Source: Catenulispora rubra
GTDB taxonomy: Bacteria; Actinomycetota; Actinomycetes; Streptomycetales; Catenulisporaceae
Assembly (NCBI RefSeq): GCF_015356825.1
Contig: NZ_JAACYW010000096.1
Span: 1 to 35,787, forward strand
DNA: 35,787 nucleotides
Direction of reading: 5' to 3'
Shown in pieces: positions 14,542 through 22,619 of the stretch; the stretch's first letter is position 1; each line of letters opens with the position of its first letter. A model generated the notes under the pieces. That model searched no databases, was not told the origin of the DNA, and worked only from the letters and a program-made list of their open reading frames with translations. The position numbers were made by a program, and so were the translations under genes.

Positions 14542-15120
14542 GTGAGACCTGCCTCCACGACTCCGCCGGCCGACGCTGTGATGCCGGACAAGCACCCGAA
14601 CGCCCCCGCACCGGGAACCAAGCTCGGCTCGCACTACTCGCGCTGCTTCGGCTGCGGCGACGACGCGCTGGGCGGCCTGCGGGTGTCCTCGACGGTCGGC
14701 GAGGGACTGAGCGTCACCACCGAGTTCACCGTCACCGACAACCACCAGGGCGCACCGGGCCTGGCCCACGGCGGCCTGCTCGCCCTCGCCTTCGACGAGG
14801 CGCTGGGCGCCGTGAACTGGCTGATCGGCGCGATCGCCGTCACCGGCCGCCTGGAGACCGACTACCTGCTGCCGGTCCCGGTCGGGACCACGCTGCACAT
14901 CACCGCGCAGTGCGACGGCATCTCCGGCCGCAAGATCTACACCTCGGCCGTCGGCCGCCTGGACGGGCCCGAGGGCGAGGTCGCGGTCCGGGCGACCGCG
15001 ATCTTCATCCGGGTCGAGGTCGACCACTTCCTGAACAACGGCCGCCTGGAGGACGTGCAGGAGGCCATGCACGACCCCGAGCAGCTCCGGGCGGCGCGCG
15101 CTTTCGAGGTCAACCCGTAG
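14542..15120 (+). CDS. PaaI-family hotdog thioesterase
   Basis: A 192-residue hotdog-fold protein. Conserved parts are CFGCG near the start, GLAHGGLLALAFDEALG (the HGG turn and helix containing the catalytic acidic residue) and TGRLETDYLLPVPVGTTLHI. Such enzymes hydrolyse acyl-CoA thioesters; the substrate is unknown. GTG 14542 is preferred because of the -10 box 7 nt upstream; ATG 14581 is a shorter alternative that would lose 13 poorly conserved residues. The stop codon TAG shares its G with the GTG of dut, so the two genes are probably translationally coupled. Confidence 0.88.
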   Translation: MRPASTTPPADAVMPDKHPNAPAPGTKLGSHYSRCFGCGDDALGGLRVSSTVGEGLSVTTEFTVTDNHQGAPGLAHGGLLALAFDEALGAVNWLIGAIAVTGRLETDYLLPVPVGTTLHITAQCDGISGRKIYTSAVGRLDGPEGEVAVRATAIFIRVEVDHFLNNGRLEDVQEAMHDPEQLRAARAFEVNP

Positions 15121-15578
15121 TGCCCGGGGTCGACGTCCTCATCCGGCGGCTCGACGACGCCCTGCCGCTGCCCTCGTACGCCCATCCGGGGGACGCCGGG
15201 GCCGATCTGCTGACCACCGTGGACGCCACCCTGGCCCCCGGCGAGCGGGCCGTGCTGCCCACCGGCGTGGCCATCGCGCTGCCCGACGGCTACGCCGCCT
15301 TCGTGCACCCGCGCTCGGGCCTGGCCGCGCGCTGCGGGGTCGCGCTGGTCAACGCCCCGGGCACGGTGGACGCCGGGTACCGCGGCGAGATCAAGGTCAT
15401 CCTGGTGAACCTGGACCCGGTGCACCCGGTGACGCTCAAGCGGGGCGACCGGGTGGCGCAGCTTGTAGTACAAAGGGTCGAGAGGGCGGTCTTCCACGAG
15501 GTCGCCGAACTCCCGGGCTCGCATCGCGGTGAGGGTGGTTTCGGTTCGACGGGCACGGCTGCGGGAACACCTGCCTAG
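15120..15578 (+). CDS. dut: deoxyuridine 5'-triphosphate nucleotidohydrolase
   Basis: Hydrolyses dUTP to dUMP, which lowers uracil incorporation into DNA and feeds thymidylate synthesis. The 152-residue trimeric-type enzyme has all five motifs: DAGADL (25-30), PRSGLA (64-69), NAPGTVDAGYRG (78-89), RGDRVAQLV (108-116) and the C-terminal GSHRGEGGFGSTG (133-145) that closes over the active site. It begins at a GTG overlapping the preceding stop by one base, so it depends on that gene's translation. The 232-nt gap that follows has a GC-rich hairpin and no further gene. Confidence 0.97.
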   Translation: MPGVDVLIRRLDDALPLPSYAHPGDAGADLLTTVDATLAPGERAVLPTGVAIALPDGYAAFVHPRSGLAARCGVALVNAPGTVDAGYRGEIKVILVNLDPVHPVTLKRGDRVAQLVVQRVERAVFHEVAELPGSHRGEGGFGSTGTAAGTPA

Positions 15579-15676
15579 GTTCTGTTAGTTCAATGGATAC
15601 AGATCCCGTGCGTTCCCGGGGAGAGGCCGAGTGACGGTACTCTCACCGAGGTCTCGCGTGACGACCGTGCACCAAA

Positions 15677-15696
15677 CCGGCCCTGGAGTGGGCCGG
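15677..15696 (+). terminator. hairpin in the dut-DUF3710 gap
   Basis: CCGGCCC (15677-15683) pairs with GGGCCGG (15690-15696) across 6 nt, without a T tract. It is about 100 nt past dut; a second shorter GGCCGG hairpin follows near 15727-15744. It may be a terminator or 5' leader structure of the DUF3710 mRNA. Confidence 0.4.
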
Positions 15697-15810
15697 GGTA
15701 GAACCGTGTCCGTCGGCGTGGCCTTGCCGGCCCTGGCGGCCGGGGCGGGTGGCGCCCCGTGGAGTAGAGCGTTGCGTCTCAGGGCGCAGAGATAGAGAGA
15801 GTGGGAAGCC

Positions 15811-16578
15811 GTGGTTTTCCGACGCGGACAGAAGGGCGACGCGGACCGCCGCGACAAAGTGAGCGAGGCGGACGCCTACGGCGACCTGAGCGAGATCAAG
15901 GACGAGGAGCGCAAGATCAGCCTCGCCGACGTCTCGCGGGCTGCGGGCCCCTGGGACTTCAACGAGGTCGAGGACCCCAAGGCCGGCCGTGTCGACCTCG
16001 GCGCGCTCCTGGTGCCGGCCGTGGAGGGCATGGAACTGCGGCTGGAGATGGCCGACGCCGAGCAGGTGATCGCGGCCACGGTCGTGGCCCGGCAGTCCGC
16101 GGTGCAGCTGCAGGCGTTCGCCGCGCCGCGCAGCGAGGGCATCTGGGCCGAGGTCCGCGCGGAGATCGCTCTGGAGATCTCCAAGCAGGGCGGCACCGTC
16201 GACGAGCGCGAGGGACCCTTCGGCATCGAGCTGCGGGCCCAGGTGCCGGTGCAGGCGCCGGACGGCAGCCGCGGCATCCAGCTGGTCCGCTTCATCGGCG
16301 TGGACGGCCCGCGGTGGTTCCTGCGCGGCGTGGTCTCCGGGCAGGGCGCGGTGCAGCCCAAGGAGGCCCTGGACATAGAGCACGTGTTCCGCGACACCGT
16401 GGTCAGCCGCGGCAACTCCCCGATGGCCCCGCGCGACCCGATCCCGCTGCGGATGCCCGCCGAGGCGCAGCAGGCCATGCAGCAGCAGGCCGCGCCGGAG
16501 GACGCCGAGGGCAACCAGTACACGCAGGGCGACCTGGACCCGTTCCAGCGCGGGCCGGAGATTACCGAGCGGCGGTAG
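15811..16578 (+). CDS. DUF3710 protein
   Basis: A 255-residue cytoplasmic protein of the actinobacterial DUF3710 family, found next to dut. Recognisable blocks are GPWDFNEV near residue 46, VQLQAFAAPRSEGIWAEVR in the middle and the WFLRGVVSGQGA segment about two thirds along. The C-terminus is Gln/Ala-rich and poorly conserved. Function unknown. It starts at GTG 15811 with a modest GGGAAG upstream. The last codons (ITERR and stop) form the first unit of a 24-bp tandem repeat that continues past the gene. The OB-fold gene that often follows in Streptomyces is not present before DUF3159. Confidence 0.88.
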   Translation: MVFRRGQKGDADRRDKVSEADAYGDLSEIKDEERKISLADVSRAAGPWDFNEVEDPKAGRVDLGALLVPAVEGMELRLEMADAEQVIAATVVARQSAVQLQAFAAPRSEGIWAEVRAEIALEISKQGGTVDEREGPFGIELRAQVPVQAPDGSRGIQLVRFIGVDGPRWFLRGVVSGQGAVQPKEALDIEHVFRDTVVSRGNSPMAPRDPIPLRMPAEAQQAMQQQAAPEDAEGNQYTQGDLDPFQRGPEITERR

Positions 16579-16659
16579 ACAGAGCTCACCGAGCGGCGAT
16601 AGGCGGAGCTCACCGCGTGGCGGTAATCCGGGCTTATCGGGCGGCGGCAATCCGCTCCC
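16564..16659 (+). repeat. four 24-bp tandem repeats spanning the DUF3710 stop codon
   Basis: Four contiguous units of exactly 24 bp: 16564-16587, 16588-16611, 16612-16635 and 16636-16659. Each starts (A/G)(C/T)CG-rich as ACCGAGCGGCGGTAG or a variant. Units 1 and 2 differ at few bases; units 3 and 4 are more diverged. The stop codon falls at the same place in units 1-3 (TAG, TAG, TAA) and is CAA in unit 4. Units 2-4 lie in non-coding DNA between DUF3710 and DUF3159. Confidence 0.8.
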
Positions 16660-16708
16660 CGGAGTGATTGGTGGGCCGAGCAGTCCTGTTCGGTACAGCT
16701 CGGCCCGC

Positions 16709-16714
16709 TACAGT
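16709..16714 (+). promoter_or_regulatory. -10 box (TACAGT) of a likely leaderless start
   Basis: TACAGT lies 7 nt before ATG 16722, with no ribosome site in between. A similar TACAGC occurs 15 bp upstream. Confidence 0.42.
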
Positions 16715-16721
16715 TCGCAGT

Positions 16722-17534
16722 ATGTCCTTGGAGAGCGGCCAGCGTGCCGAACCGATGAGCCGGCCCCGGCACGCGGCGCCGGGCACCGAGGTCCTGGCCG
16801 GCGACGGAGCCCTCAGCCAGGCCGAGCGGGACGCGCAGGCCAAGCAGGCCGAGACCAAGGCCTATGAGGACGCCGTCAAGAAGGCGTTCGGCGGCAAGAT
16901 GGGGATGGCCGACGCCGGGCTCCCGGCGATCTGCTTCCTGATCGTCTACACCGCGACCAACCACCTCAACCCCGCGGTCATCGGCTCGGTGGCCGTGGCG
17001 CTGGTGATGTTCGTCATCCGGCTGCTGCGCAAGGAGACCCTGCAGCACGCGCTGTCCGGCCTGTTCGGCGTCATCGTGTGCGCGGCGTTCGCGAAGTTCT
17101 CCGGTCATGCGCAGAACTACTACCTGCCGGGCATCCTGATCAACCTCGGCTCGTTCCTGCTCTTCTCGATCACCGCGCTGGTGCGCTGGCCGATCGCGGG
17201 CCTGATGATCGGCCCGATCACCGGCGAGATGACCACCTGGCGCCAGGTGCCGGGACGGCTGAAGGCGTTCACCAAGGCCACGTGGCTGCTGGCCGGGCTG
17301 TTCGCGGTGAAGCTGGCGGTGCAGGTGCCGCTGTACCTGACGCACCACACGACGGCGCTCGGCGTGGCCCGGCTCGCGCTGGGTTACCCGCCGTACCTCG
17401 CGTGCCTGTACATCGCGTGGCAGTGGATCAAGAACGCGCCGCCGCCGGTGATGCCGGTGACCGACGAGGACGAGGACGAGTCCGACGGCGGGGCGGCTGC
17501 GGAGACCGCGGGAATGACCGCGGCAGAGCAATAG
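16722..17534 (+). CDS. DUF3159 integral membrane protein
   Basis: A 270-residue actinobacterial membrane protein. A hydrophilic, coiled-coil-prone N-terminus (about 1-60, SQAERDAQAKQAETKAYEDAV) precedes five or six hydrophobic segments (about 62-250) with family blocks MADAGLPAICFLIVY, RKETLQHALSGLFGV, YYLPGILINLGSF and YPPYLACLYIAWQW. The tail is acidic. Function unknown. ATG 16722 is favoured over an earlier frame start at 16668 by the -10 box 7 nt upstream and by the lack of conservation before it. It ends just before a hairpin terminator that overlaps the convergent TetR gene. Confidence 0.88.
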   Translation: MSLESGQRAEPMSRPRHAAPGTEVLAGDGALSQAERDAQAKQAETKAYEDAVKKAFGGKMGMADAGLPAICFLIVYTATNHLNPAVIGSVAVALVMFVIRLLRKETLQHALSGLFGVIVCAAFAKFSGHAQNYYLPGILINLGSFLLFSITALVRWPIAGLMIGPITGEMTTWRQVPGRLKAFTKATWLLAGLFAVKLAVQVPLYLTHHTTALGVARLALGYPPYLACLYIAWQWIKNAPPPVMPVTDEDEDESDGGAAAETAGMTAAEQ

Positions 17535-17560
17535 CTCGCCAACGCTTAAGCGAACCGCAC

Positions 17561-17590
17561 AGGGAGTCCCTACGCAGGGGCTCCCTTTTC
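17561..17590 (+). terminator. intrinsic terminator after DUF3159, overlapping the TetR gene end
   Basis: AGGGAGTCCC (17561-17570) pairs with GGGGCTCCCT (17577-17586, one G-T wobble) and is followed by TTTT. The right arm is part of the last TetR codons, so the terminator is shared with coding sequence. Confidence 0.75.
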
Positions 17591-18151
17591 GCGCACCCCC
17601 ACGCGCATCCCCTCCACGAGGACCGCGGCGATCTGGGTCCCGACAACGTCGGAGTCCACCTGCGGCCGCTCCGGGTCGCGGGCCAGCCGCAGTCCCGCCG
17701 ACAGCGCGCCGAACAGTGCGTGGCGCAGGACGTCGGAGGCCACGTCGCCGCGGAGTTCGCCGGCCGCCTGGCCGTCCTCGATCAGCTCGTCGACGCGGGC
17801 GACGAGGCCGTCGACGTCCTGGGTGTGCGGAGTCTGCAACACGATCGGGTAGTCGGCGCCGATCCTGGCCAGCTCCCGGATCAGGCGCGCCAGCGTCGCG
17901 GCCGCGCCGTCGCCGGCGGCCCGCGCGTGGCCGAGGGCCGCCGCGAACTCCTTGGCCGCCTCGTGGCCGATCGCCTCGACCAGCGCCACCCTGGTCGGGT
18001 AGCAGCCGTAGACGGTCGGGCGGGCCAGCTGGGCCTCGTCGGCGACCTGCTGCATGCTCGCCGCCGGATCGTCGGCCAGGACGCGGGCCGCGGCCAGGAG
18101 GATCCGCCGGTGGGGAGCGCCCAGTTGGTGTGGTTCCATCTCATTTGCCAC
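17570..18151 (-). CDS. TetR/AcrR-family transcriptional regulator
   Basis: A 193-residue repressor-type protein. The N-terminal helix-turn-helix is at about residues 13-60 (RRILLAAARVLADD, then MQQVADEAQLARPTVYGCYPTRVALVEAI, where the usual tyrosine-rich recognition end is YGCYPTR). The rest is the all-helical ligand and dimer domain (LFGALSAGLRLA near the end). The ligand and targets are unknown. The start is GTG 18151 or ATG 18139; neither has a good ribosome site. Its upstream side is only 11 nt from the strong terminator of the TrkA pair, so its promoter must overlap that hairpin or lie just after it. No efflux gene adjoins it. Confidence 0.85.
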   Translation of the reverse strand: MANEMEPHQLGAPHRRILLAAARVLADDPAASMQQVADEAQLARPTVYGCYPTRVALVEAIGHEAAKEFAAALGHARAAGDGAAATLARLIRELARIGADYPIVLQTPHTQDVDGLVARVDELIEDGQAAGELRGDVASDVLRHALFGALSAGLRLARDPERPQVDSDVVGTQIAAVLVEGMRVGVREKGAPA

Positions 18152-18162
18152 CGTACAGAAGC

Positions 18163-18196
18163 AAAGGTCCGCAGGAGCGAACTCCTGCGGACCTTT
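18163..18196 (-). terminator. 15-bp perfect hairpin terminating the trkA pair
   Basis: AAAGGTCCGCAGGAG (18163-18177) is perfectly complementary to 18182-18196 with a 4-nt loop. On the minus strand it is followed by a T-rich TTTGCTTCTGT. It lies 28 nt after the trkA stop and just upstream of the TetR start. Confidence 0.85.
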
Positions 18197-18223
18197 ACGT
18201 GTACATCGCTATAGCGTTTCCGC

Positions 18224-18898
18224 TCAGGACGCGGGCGCCGCAGCGGGGGAGAGCAGTTCCTCGAGTTCTTCCTCGCGGTCCACATGCGCCACGAACAGCA
18301 GCTCGTCCAGCGCCGCCAGCGGCTCCTCGGCCGTCGGGATCAGCACCCGGCCGCCGCGGATGATGGTCACCAGCGCGGTGTCCTCGGGCCAGTCGACCTC
18401 GCCGACCGTGACGCCGACCAGCGCGGTGTCCTTCGGCAGGGTCAGCTCGACCAGGTTCGCGTCGCCCTGGCTGAAGCGGAGCAGGCGCACCAGGTCGCCG
18501 ACCGAGACCGCCTCCTCGACCAGCGCCGAGAGCAGGCGCGGGGTGGAGACGGCGACGTCCACGCCCCACTTCTCGTCGAACATCCACTCGTTCTTGGGGT
18601 GGTTGATGCGCGCCACCACGCGCGGCACCCCGTACTCGGTCTTGGCCAGCAGCGACACGACCAGGTTGGCCTTGTCGTCGCCGGTGGCCGCGACCACCAC
18701 GTTGCAGCGCTGCAGGGCCGCCTCGTCCAGCGAGGAGATCTCGCAGGCGTCGGCCAGCAGCCACTCGGCCGTCGGCAGGCCCTCCACGGCGATCCGCGAC
18801 GGGTCGCGGTCGATCAGCAGGACCTCGTGGCCGTTCTCCAGCAGCTCCTTGGCGATGGAGTTGCCGACGTTGCCGGCTCCGGCGATTGCGACACGCAT
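18224..18898 (-). CDS. trkA: TrkA-family potassium channel regulatory protein (CeoC-like)
   Basis: A 224-residue cytoplasmic K+-uptake regulator. It has an N-terminal RCK/Rossmann domain (about 1-125) with AGAGNVGNSIAKELLENGHEV and the acidic end LIDRD for NAD(H) binding, then VVVAATGDDKANLVVSLLAK and INHPKNEWMFDE. A C-terminal TrkA_C domain follows (about 140-215, ending DELLFVAHVD). The sequence resembles mycobacterial CeoC. Its ATG overlaps the TGA of the upstream CeoB-like gene by one base, so the two probably form a coupled hetero-oligomeric pair. The transporter partner is not in this window. Confidence 0.92.
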   Translation of the reverse strand: MRVAIAGAGNVGNSIAKELLENGHEVLLIDRDPSRIAVEGLPTAEWLLADACEISSLDEAALQRCNVVVAATGDDKANLVVSLLAKTEYGVPRVVARINHPKNEWMFDEKWGVDVAVSTPRLLSALVEEAVSVGDLVRLLRFSQGDANLVELTLPKDTALVGVTVGEVDWPEDTALVTIIRGGRVLIPTAEEPLAALDELLFVAHVDREEELEELLSPAAAPAS

Positions 18899-19557
18899 CA
18901 GGCGCCCGGTCCCTTCGCGAAAGCTTCCTCGACCCGGGCGACGTCCGCCGGGTGCACCATGACCTGGACCAGGTCGCCGTCCTGCAGGACGGTGTCGGAG
19001 GCGGGCAGCACGGCCTCGCCGAGCCGGGTCAGGAACGCCACCCGCTGGCCGGTGGAGTCCTCCAGCTTGACCACCCGGTGGCCCATCCACGCCGGCGAGG
19101 TGTGCACCTCGACCAGCGCCACCTGGCCGCTGGGGTCGCGCCAGATCTCGGTGGAGCCGGTGGGCAGCAGCCGGCGCAGCATCTGGTCGGCGGTCCAGCG
19201 CACGGTGGCCACCGTGGGGATGCCCAGGCGCTGGTATATCTCCGCGCGGCGCGGGTCGTAGATGCGCGCGCAGACGTTCTCCACGCCGAAGTTCTCGCGG
19301 GCCACCCGCGCGGCGATGATGTTCGAGTTGTCGCCGCTGGACACCGCCGCGAAGGCGCCGGCGTCCCCTATCCCCGCCTCGGCGAGGGTGTCGCGGTCGA
19401 ATCCGGCCCCGGTCACCCGGCGGCCGCCGAAGTGCGGGCTGAGCCTGCGGAAGGCCCCGGGGTCCTGATCGATGACCGCGACCGTGTGGCCGAGATCCTC
19501 CAGGCTGTGCGCCAGGGTGGAGCCCACCCGGCCGCACCCCATGATGACGACGTGCAC
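18898..19557 (-). CDS. trkA: TrkA-family potassium channel regulatory protein (CeoB-like)
   Basis: A 219-residue RCK protein. Its Rossmann motif is VVIMGCGRVGSTLAHSLEDLGH, ending in VIDQD. FGGRRVTGAGFDRDTLAEAGI, SSGDNSNIIAARVARE and YQRLGIPTVATV match CeoB. A TrkA_C domain follows, ending GDLVQVMVHP. GTG 19557 has GAGAGGG 6 nt upstream. In mycobacteria the ceoBC pair adjoins an APC-type permease; here that gene is absent and the divergent neighbour is directly the RNA methyltransferase. Likely function is nucleotide-dependent gating of a K+ transporter at the inner face of the membrane. Confidence 0.92.
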   Translation of the reverse strand: MHVVIMGCGRVGSTLAHSLEDLGHTVAVIDQDPGAFRRLSPHFGGRRVTGAGFDRDTLAEAGIGDAGAFAAVSSGDNSNIIAARVARENFGVENVCARIYDPRRAEIYQRLGIPTVATVRWTADQMLRRLLPTGSTEIWRDPSGQVALVEVHTSPAWMGHRVVKLEDSTGQRVAFLTRLGEAVLPASDTVLQDGDLVQVMVHPADVARVEEAFAKGPGA

Positions 19558-19723
19558 GTTCGACCCTCTCGGGAGACTTCGGACGACGGATTTTCGATGT
19601 TCGTAACTCGACGGTACTACGGGGCGTGAGCCCCTGTTTCCGGGCCTCGATGTCCGGCGGCGGTCCTGCTTGCCGGAACCCCCGGGAATCAATCATCGCG
19701 CGGTGAGCGGACCCGACTACCCC

Positions 19724-19729
19724 TAGGCT
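19724..19729 (+). promoter_or_regulatory. -10 box (TAGGCT) of a likely leaderless start
   Basis: TAGGCT lies 6 nt before GTG 19736 in the 178-nt divergent region with the trkA pair. No ribosome site precedes the start. Confidence 0.42.
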
Positions 19730-19735
19730 GGCGAT

Positions 19736-21145
19736 GTGAAACGACCTGCTGACCGCCGCACCGCCGCTCCCGCCGCCCCCGAACGCCGTTCCGGAGGTCA
19801 CGGCGGCGCCCGCCGCGCCTCCGTGGAGCGCGGTCCCGGCGACGCGGTCGGGACCCGGATCGAGGTCGAGGTCGGGGCGCCCGGACACGGCGGTTTCTGC
19901 GTCGCGCGGCACGAGGGGCGTGCGGTGTTCGTGCGGCACGCGCTGCCCGGCGAGCGGGTGGTCGCGGAGGTGACCGAGGGGGACTCCAAGGACTCGTTCT
20001 GGCGCGCCGACGCGGTCGAGGTCCTGGAGGCCTCCGAGGACCGCGTGGAGGCGCCGTGCGAGTACGCGGGGCCGGGCCTGTGCGGCGGCTGCGACTGGCA
20101 GCACGCGAGCTACGAGGCGCAGCTGCGGATCAAGGGCGAGGTCGTCGCCGAGCAGCTGCGGCGGCTGGCGAAGCTGGAGCGCGAGGTCGTCGTCGAGGAG
20201 GTCGCCTCGCCGTTCGGCTGGCGGACCCGGGTGCAGTTCGCGGTGGATCCCGAGGGGAGCCTGGGATTCCGCAAGCACCGCTCCCATGAGGTGGTCCCTG
20301 TTGAGGAGTGCGCTATTGCGTCCTCCGGTGTGGACGAGGTCGGCGCTCTGCAGAGGAACTGGCCGGGCATGGAGACGGTCGAGGTGATCGCCGCGACGGG
20401 CTCCGCGGACCGGGCTCTGGTGGTCACGCCCAAGCGCGGCGAGCAGATGCCCTATGTGGATGCTGACGTAAAGGTGTCCGTTCTCCGGGGCGTCTCCAGG
20501 AACACGCACATCTCCGGTGTGCAGCGCATCCATGGACGTCCTTATGTACGCGAGGTCGCCGAGGGCCGCACCTGGCGGGTCAGCGGAAGCGGCTTCTGGC
20601 AGGTGCACCCGGCGGCTCCGGATGTCCTGACGGAAGCGGTTCTGGACTTTCTGAAGCCGCGCGCGGGTGAGTCCGCGTTGGACCTTTACTGCGGTGTCGG
20701 CTTGTTCGCGGTGCCGCTGGCGGAGGCGGTCGGCGAGGACGGCACCGTGCTGGCCGTGGAGCTGGACCGGCAGGCGGTCAAGGACGCCGCGCACAACCTC
20801 GGGTTCGTGGAGGACGAAGAGGAGAGCACGGAGTTCCCGTGGGTGGACCTCGTGGAAGGCTCTGTGGACGAGGTCCTCGCCGACGACAGTTATGCGCCGG
20901 ACAGCGCCGACCTCGTGGTCCTGGACCCGCCGCGCGCCGGCGCCGGACGTGACGTCTGCGCCCGGATCGCCGCTCTGGCGCCGCGTGCCGTGGCCTACGT
21001 GGCCTGTGACCCGGCTGCCCTGGCGCGGGACGTCGCCTATTTCGCGGACGCCGGCTATGAGTTGACGAACCTGCGCGCCTTCGATCTGTTCCCCATGACT
21101 CGGCATGTGGAATGCGTGGCGCTCTTGGAACCCGCGCAGCGATAG
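19736..21145 (+). CDS. class I SAM-dependent RNA (uracil-5-)methyltransferase, TrmA/RlmCD type
   Basis: A 469-residue methyltransferase for tRNA or rRNA uridine. After about 35 disordered residues comes a TRAM domain (IEVEVGAPGHGGFCVARHEGRAVFV), then an iron-sulphur cysteine set Cys108, Cys116 and Cys119 (CEYAGPGLCGGC) with a likely fourth in VEECAIA. The SAM fold follows with ALDLYCGVGLFA, VVLDPPRAG and the nucleophile region VAYVACDPAAL, ending FDLFPMTRHVECVALL. These are family hallmarks; which uridine is modified cannot be told from sequence. The locus equals mycobacterial Rv2689c next to ceoBC. The start is GTG 19736, placed by the -10 box. The ZTP riboswitch of glyA begins about 10 nt after its stop. 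Confidence 0.93.
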   Translation: MKRPADRRTAAPAAPERRSGGHGGARRASVERGPGDAVGTRIEVEVGAPGHGGFCVARHEGRAVFVRHALPGERVVAEVTEGDSKDSFWRADAVEVLEASEDRVEAPCEYAGPGLCGGCDWQHASYEAQLRIKGEVVAEQLRRLAKLEREVVVEEVASPFGWRTRVQFAVDPEGSLGFRKHRSHEVVPVEECAIASSGVDEVGALQRNWPGMETVEVIAATGSADRALVVTPKRGEQMPYVDADVKVSVLRGVSRNTHISGVQRIHGRPYVREVAEGRTWRVSGSGFWQVHPAAPDVLTEAVLDFLKPRAGESALDLYCGVGLFAVPLAEAVGEDGTVLAVELDRQAVKDAAHNLGFVEDEEESTEFPWVDLVEGSVDEVLADDSYAPDSADLVVLDPPRAGAGRDVCARIAALAPRAVAYVACDPAALARDVAYFADAGYELTNLRAFDLFPMTRHVECVALLEPAQR

Positions 21146-21155
21146 CATCTACCCA

Positions 21156-21275
21156 TCGCGACTGGCGCAGAACGCACGCTTTTCTCCGGGGATGTCTCCG
21201 GGGCGGAGGGTGTGGAGGTGGAAGCGACCACCGGGAAGCGATCGATGTAGCGGGCACCGCGCGCCTGGGTGTCCT
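21156..21275 (+). promoter_or_regulatory. ZTP (pfl) riboswitch upstream of glyA
   Basis: The 160-nt leader of glyA matches the pfl/ZTP aptamer. It has CGACTGGCG near 21160, a variable GC-rich stem, the hairpin GGTGG-AAGCGA-CCACC (21217-21232) followed directly by GGGAAGCGAT, a short linker, and the second conserved domain ending CCGCGCGCCTGGGTG (21258-21272). These riboswitches sense ZMP/ZTP, a signal of folate one-carbon shortage, and often control glyA. No T-tract terminator separates the aptamer from GAGGAGG (21293-21299), so control may be translational. Confidence 0.85.
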
Positions 21276-21305
21276 TCCGGACGATGACGCCCGAGGAGGC
21301 ATCAC

Positions 21306-22574
<1,269 letters not shown>

Positions 22575-22581
22575 TTTACGA

Positions 22582-22615
22582 CTGAGGGGCGCCCACAGGT
22601 GTGGGCGCCCCTCAG
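22582..22615. terminator. 15-bp bidirectional terminator after glyA
   Basis: CTGAGGGGCGCCCAC (22582-22596) is perfectly complementary to 22601-22615 with a 4-nt loop AGGT, followed by CGTTT. It lies between the convergent glyA and pirin genes. Confidence 0.88.
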
Positions 22616-22619
22616 CGTT

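Noticed and set aside
15585..15660. tRNA-like D-arm string TTAGTTCAATGGATACAG after dut
   Set aside because: No seven-base acceptor pairing, anticodon stem or T-arm TTC can be built around it, so it is a chance resemblance.
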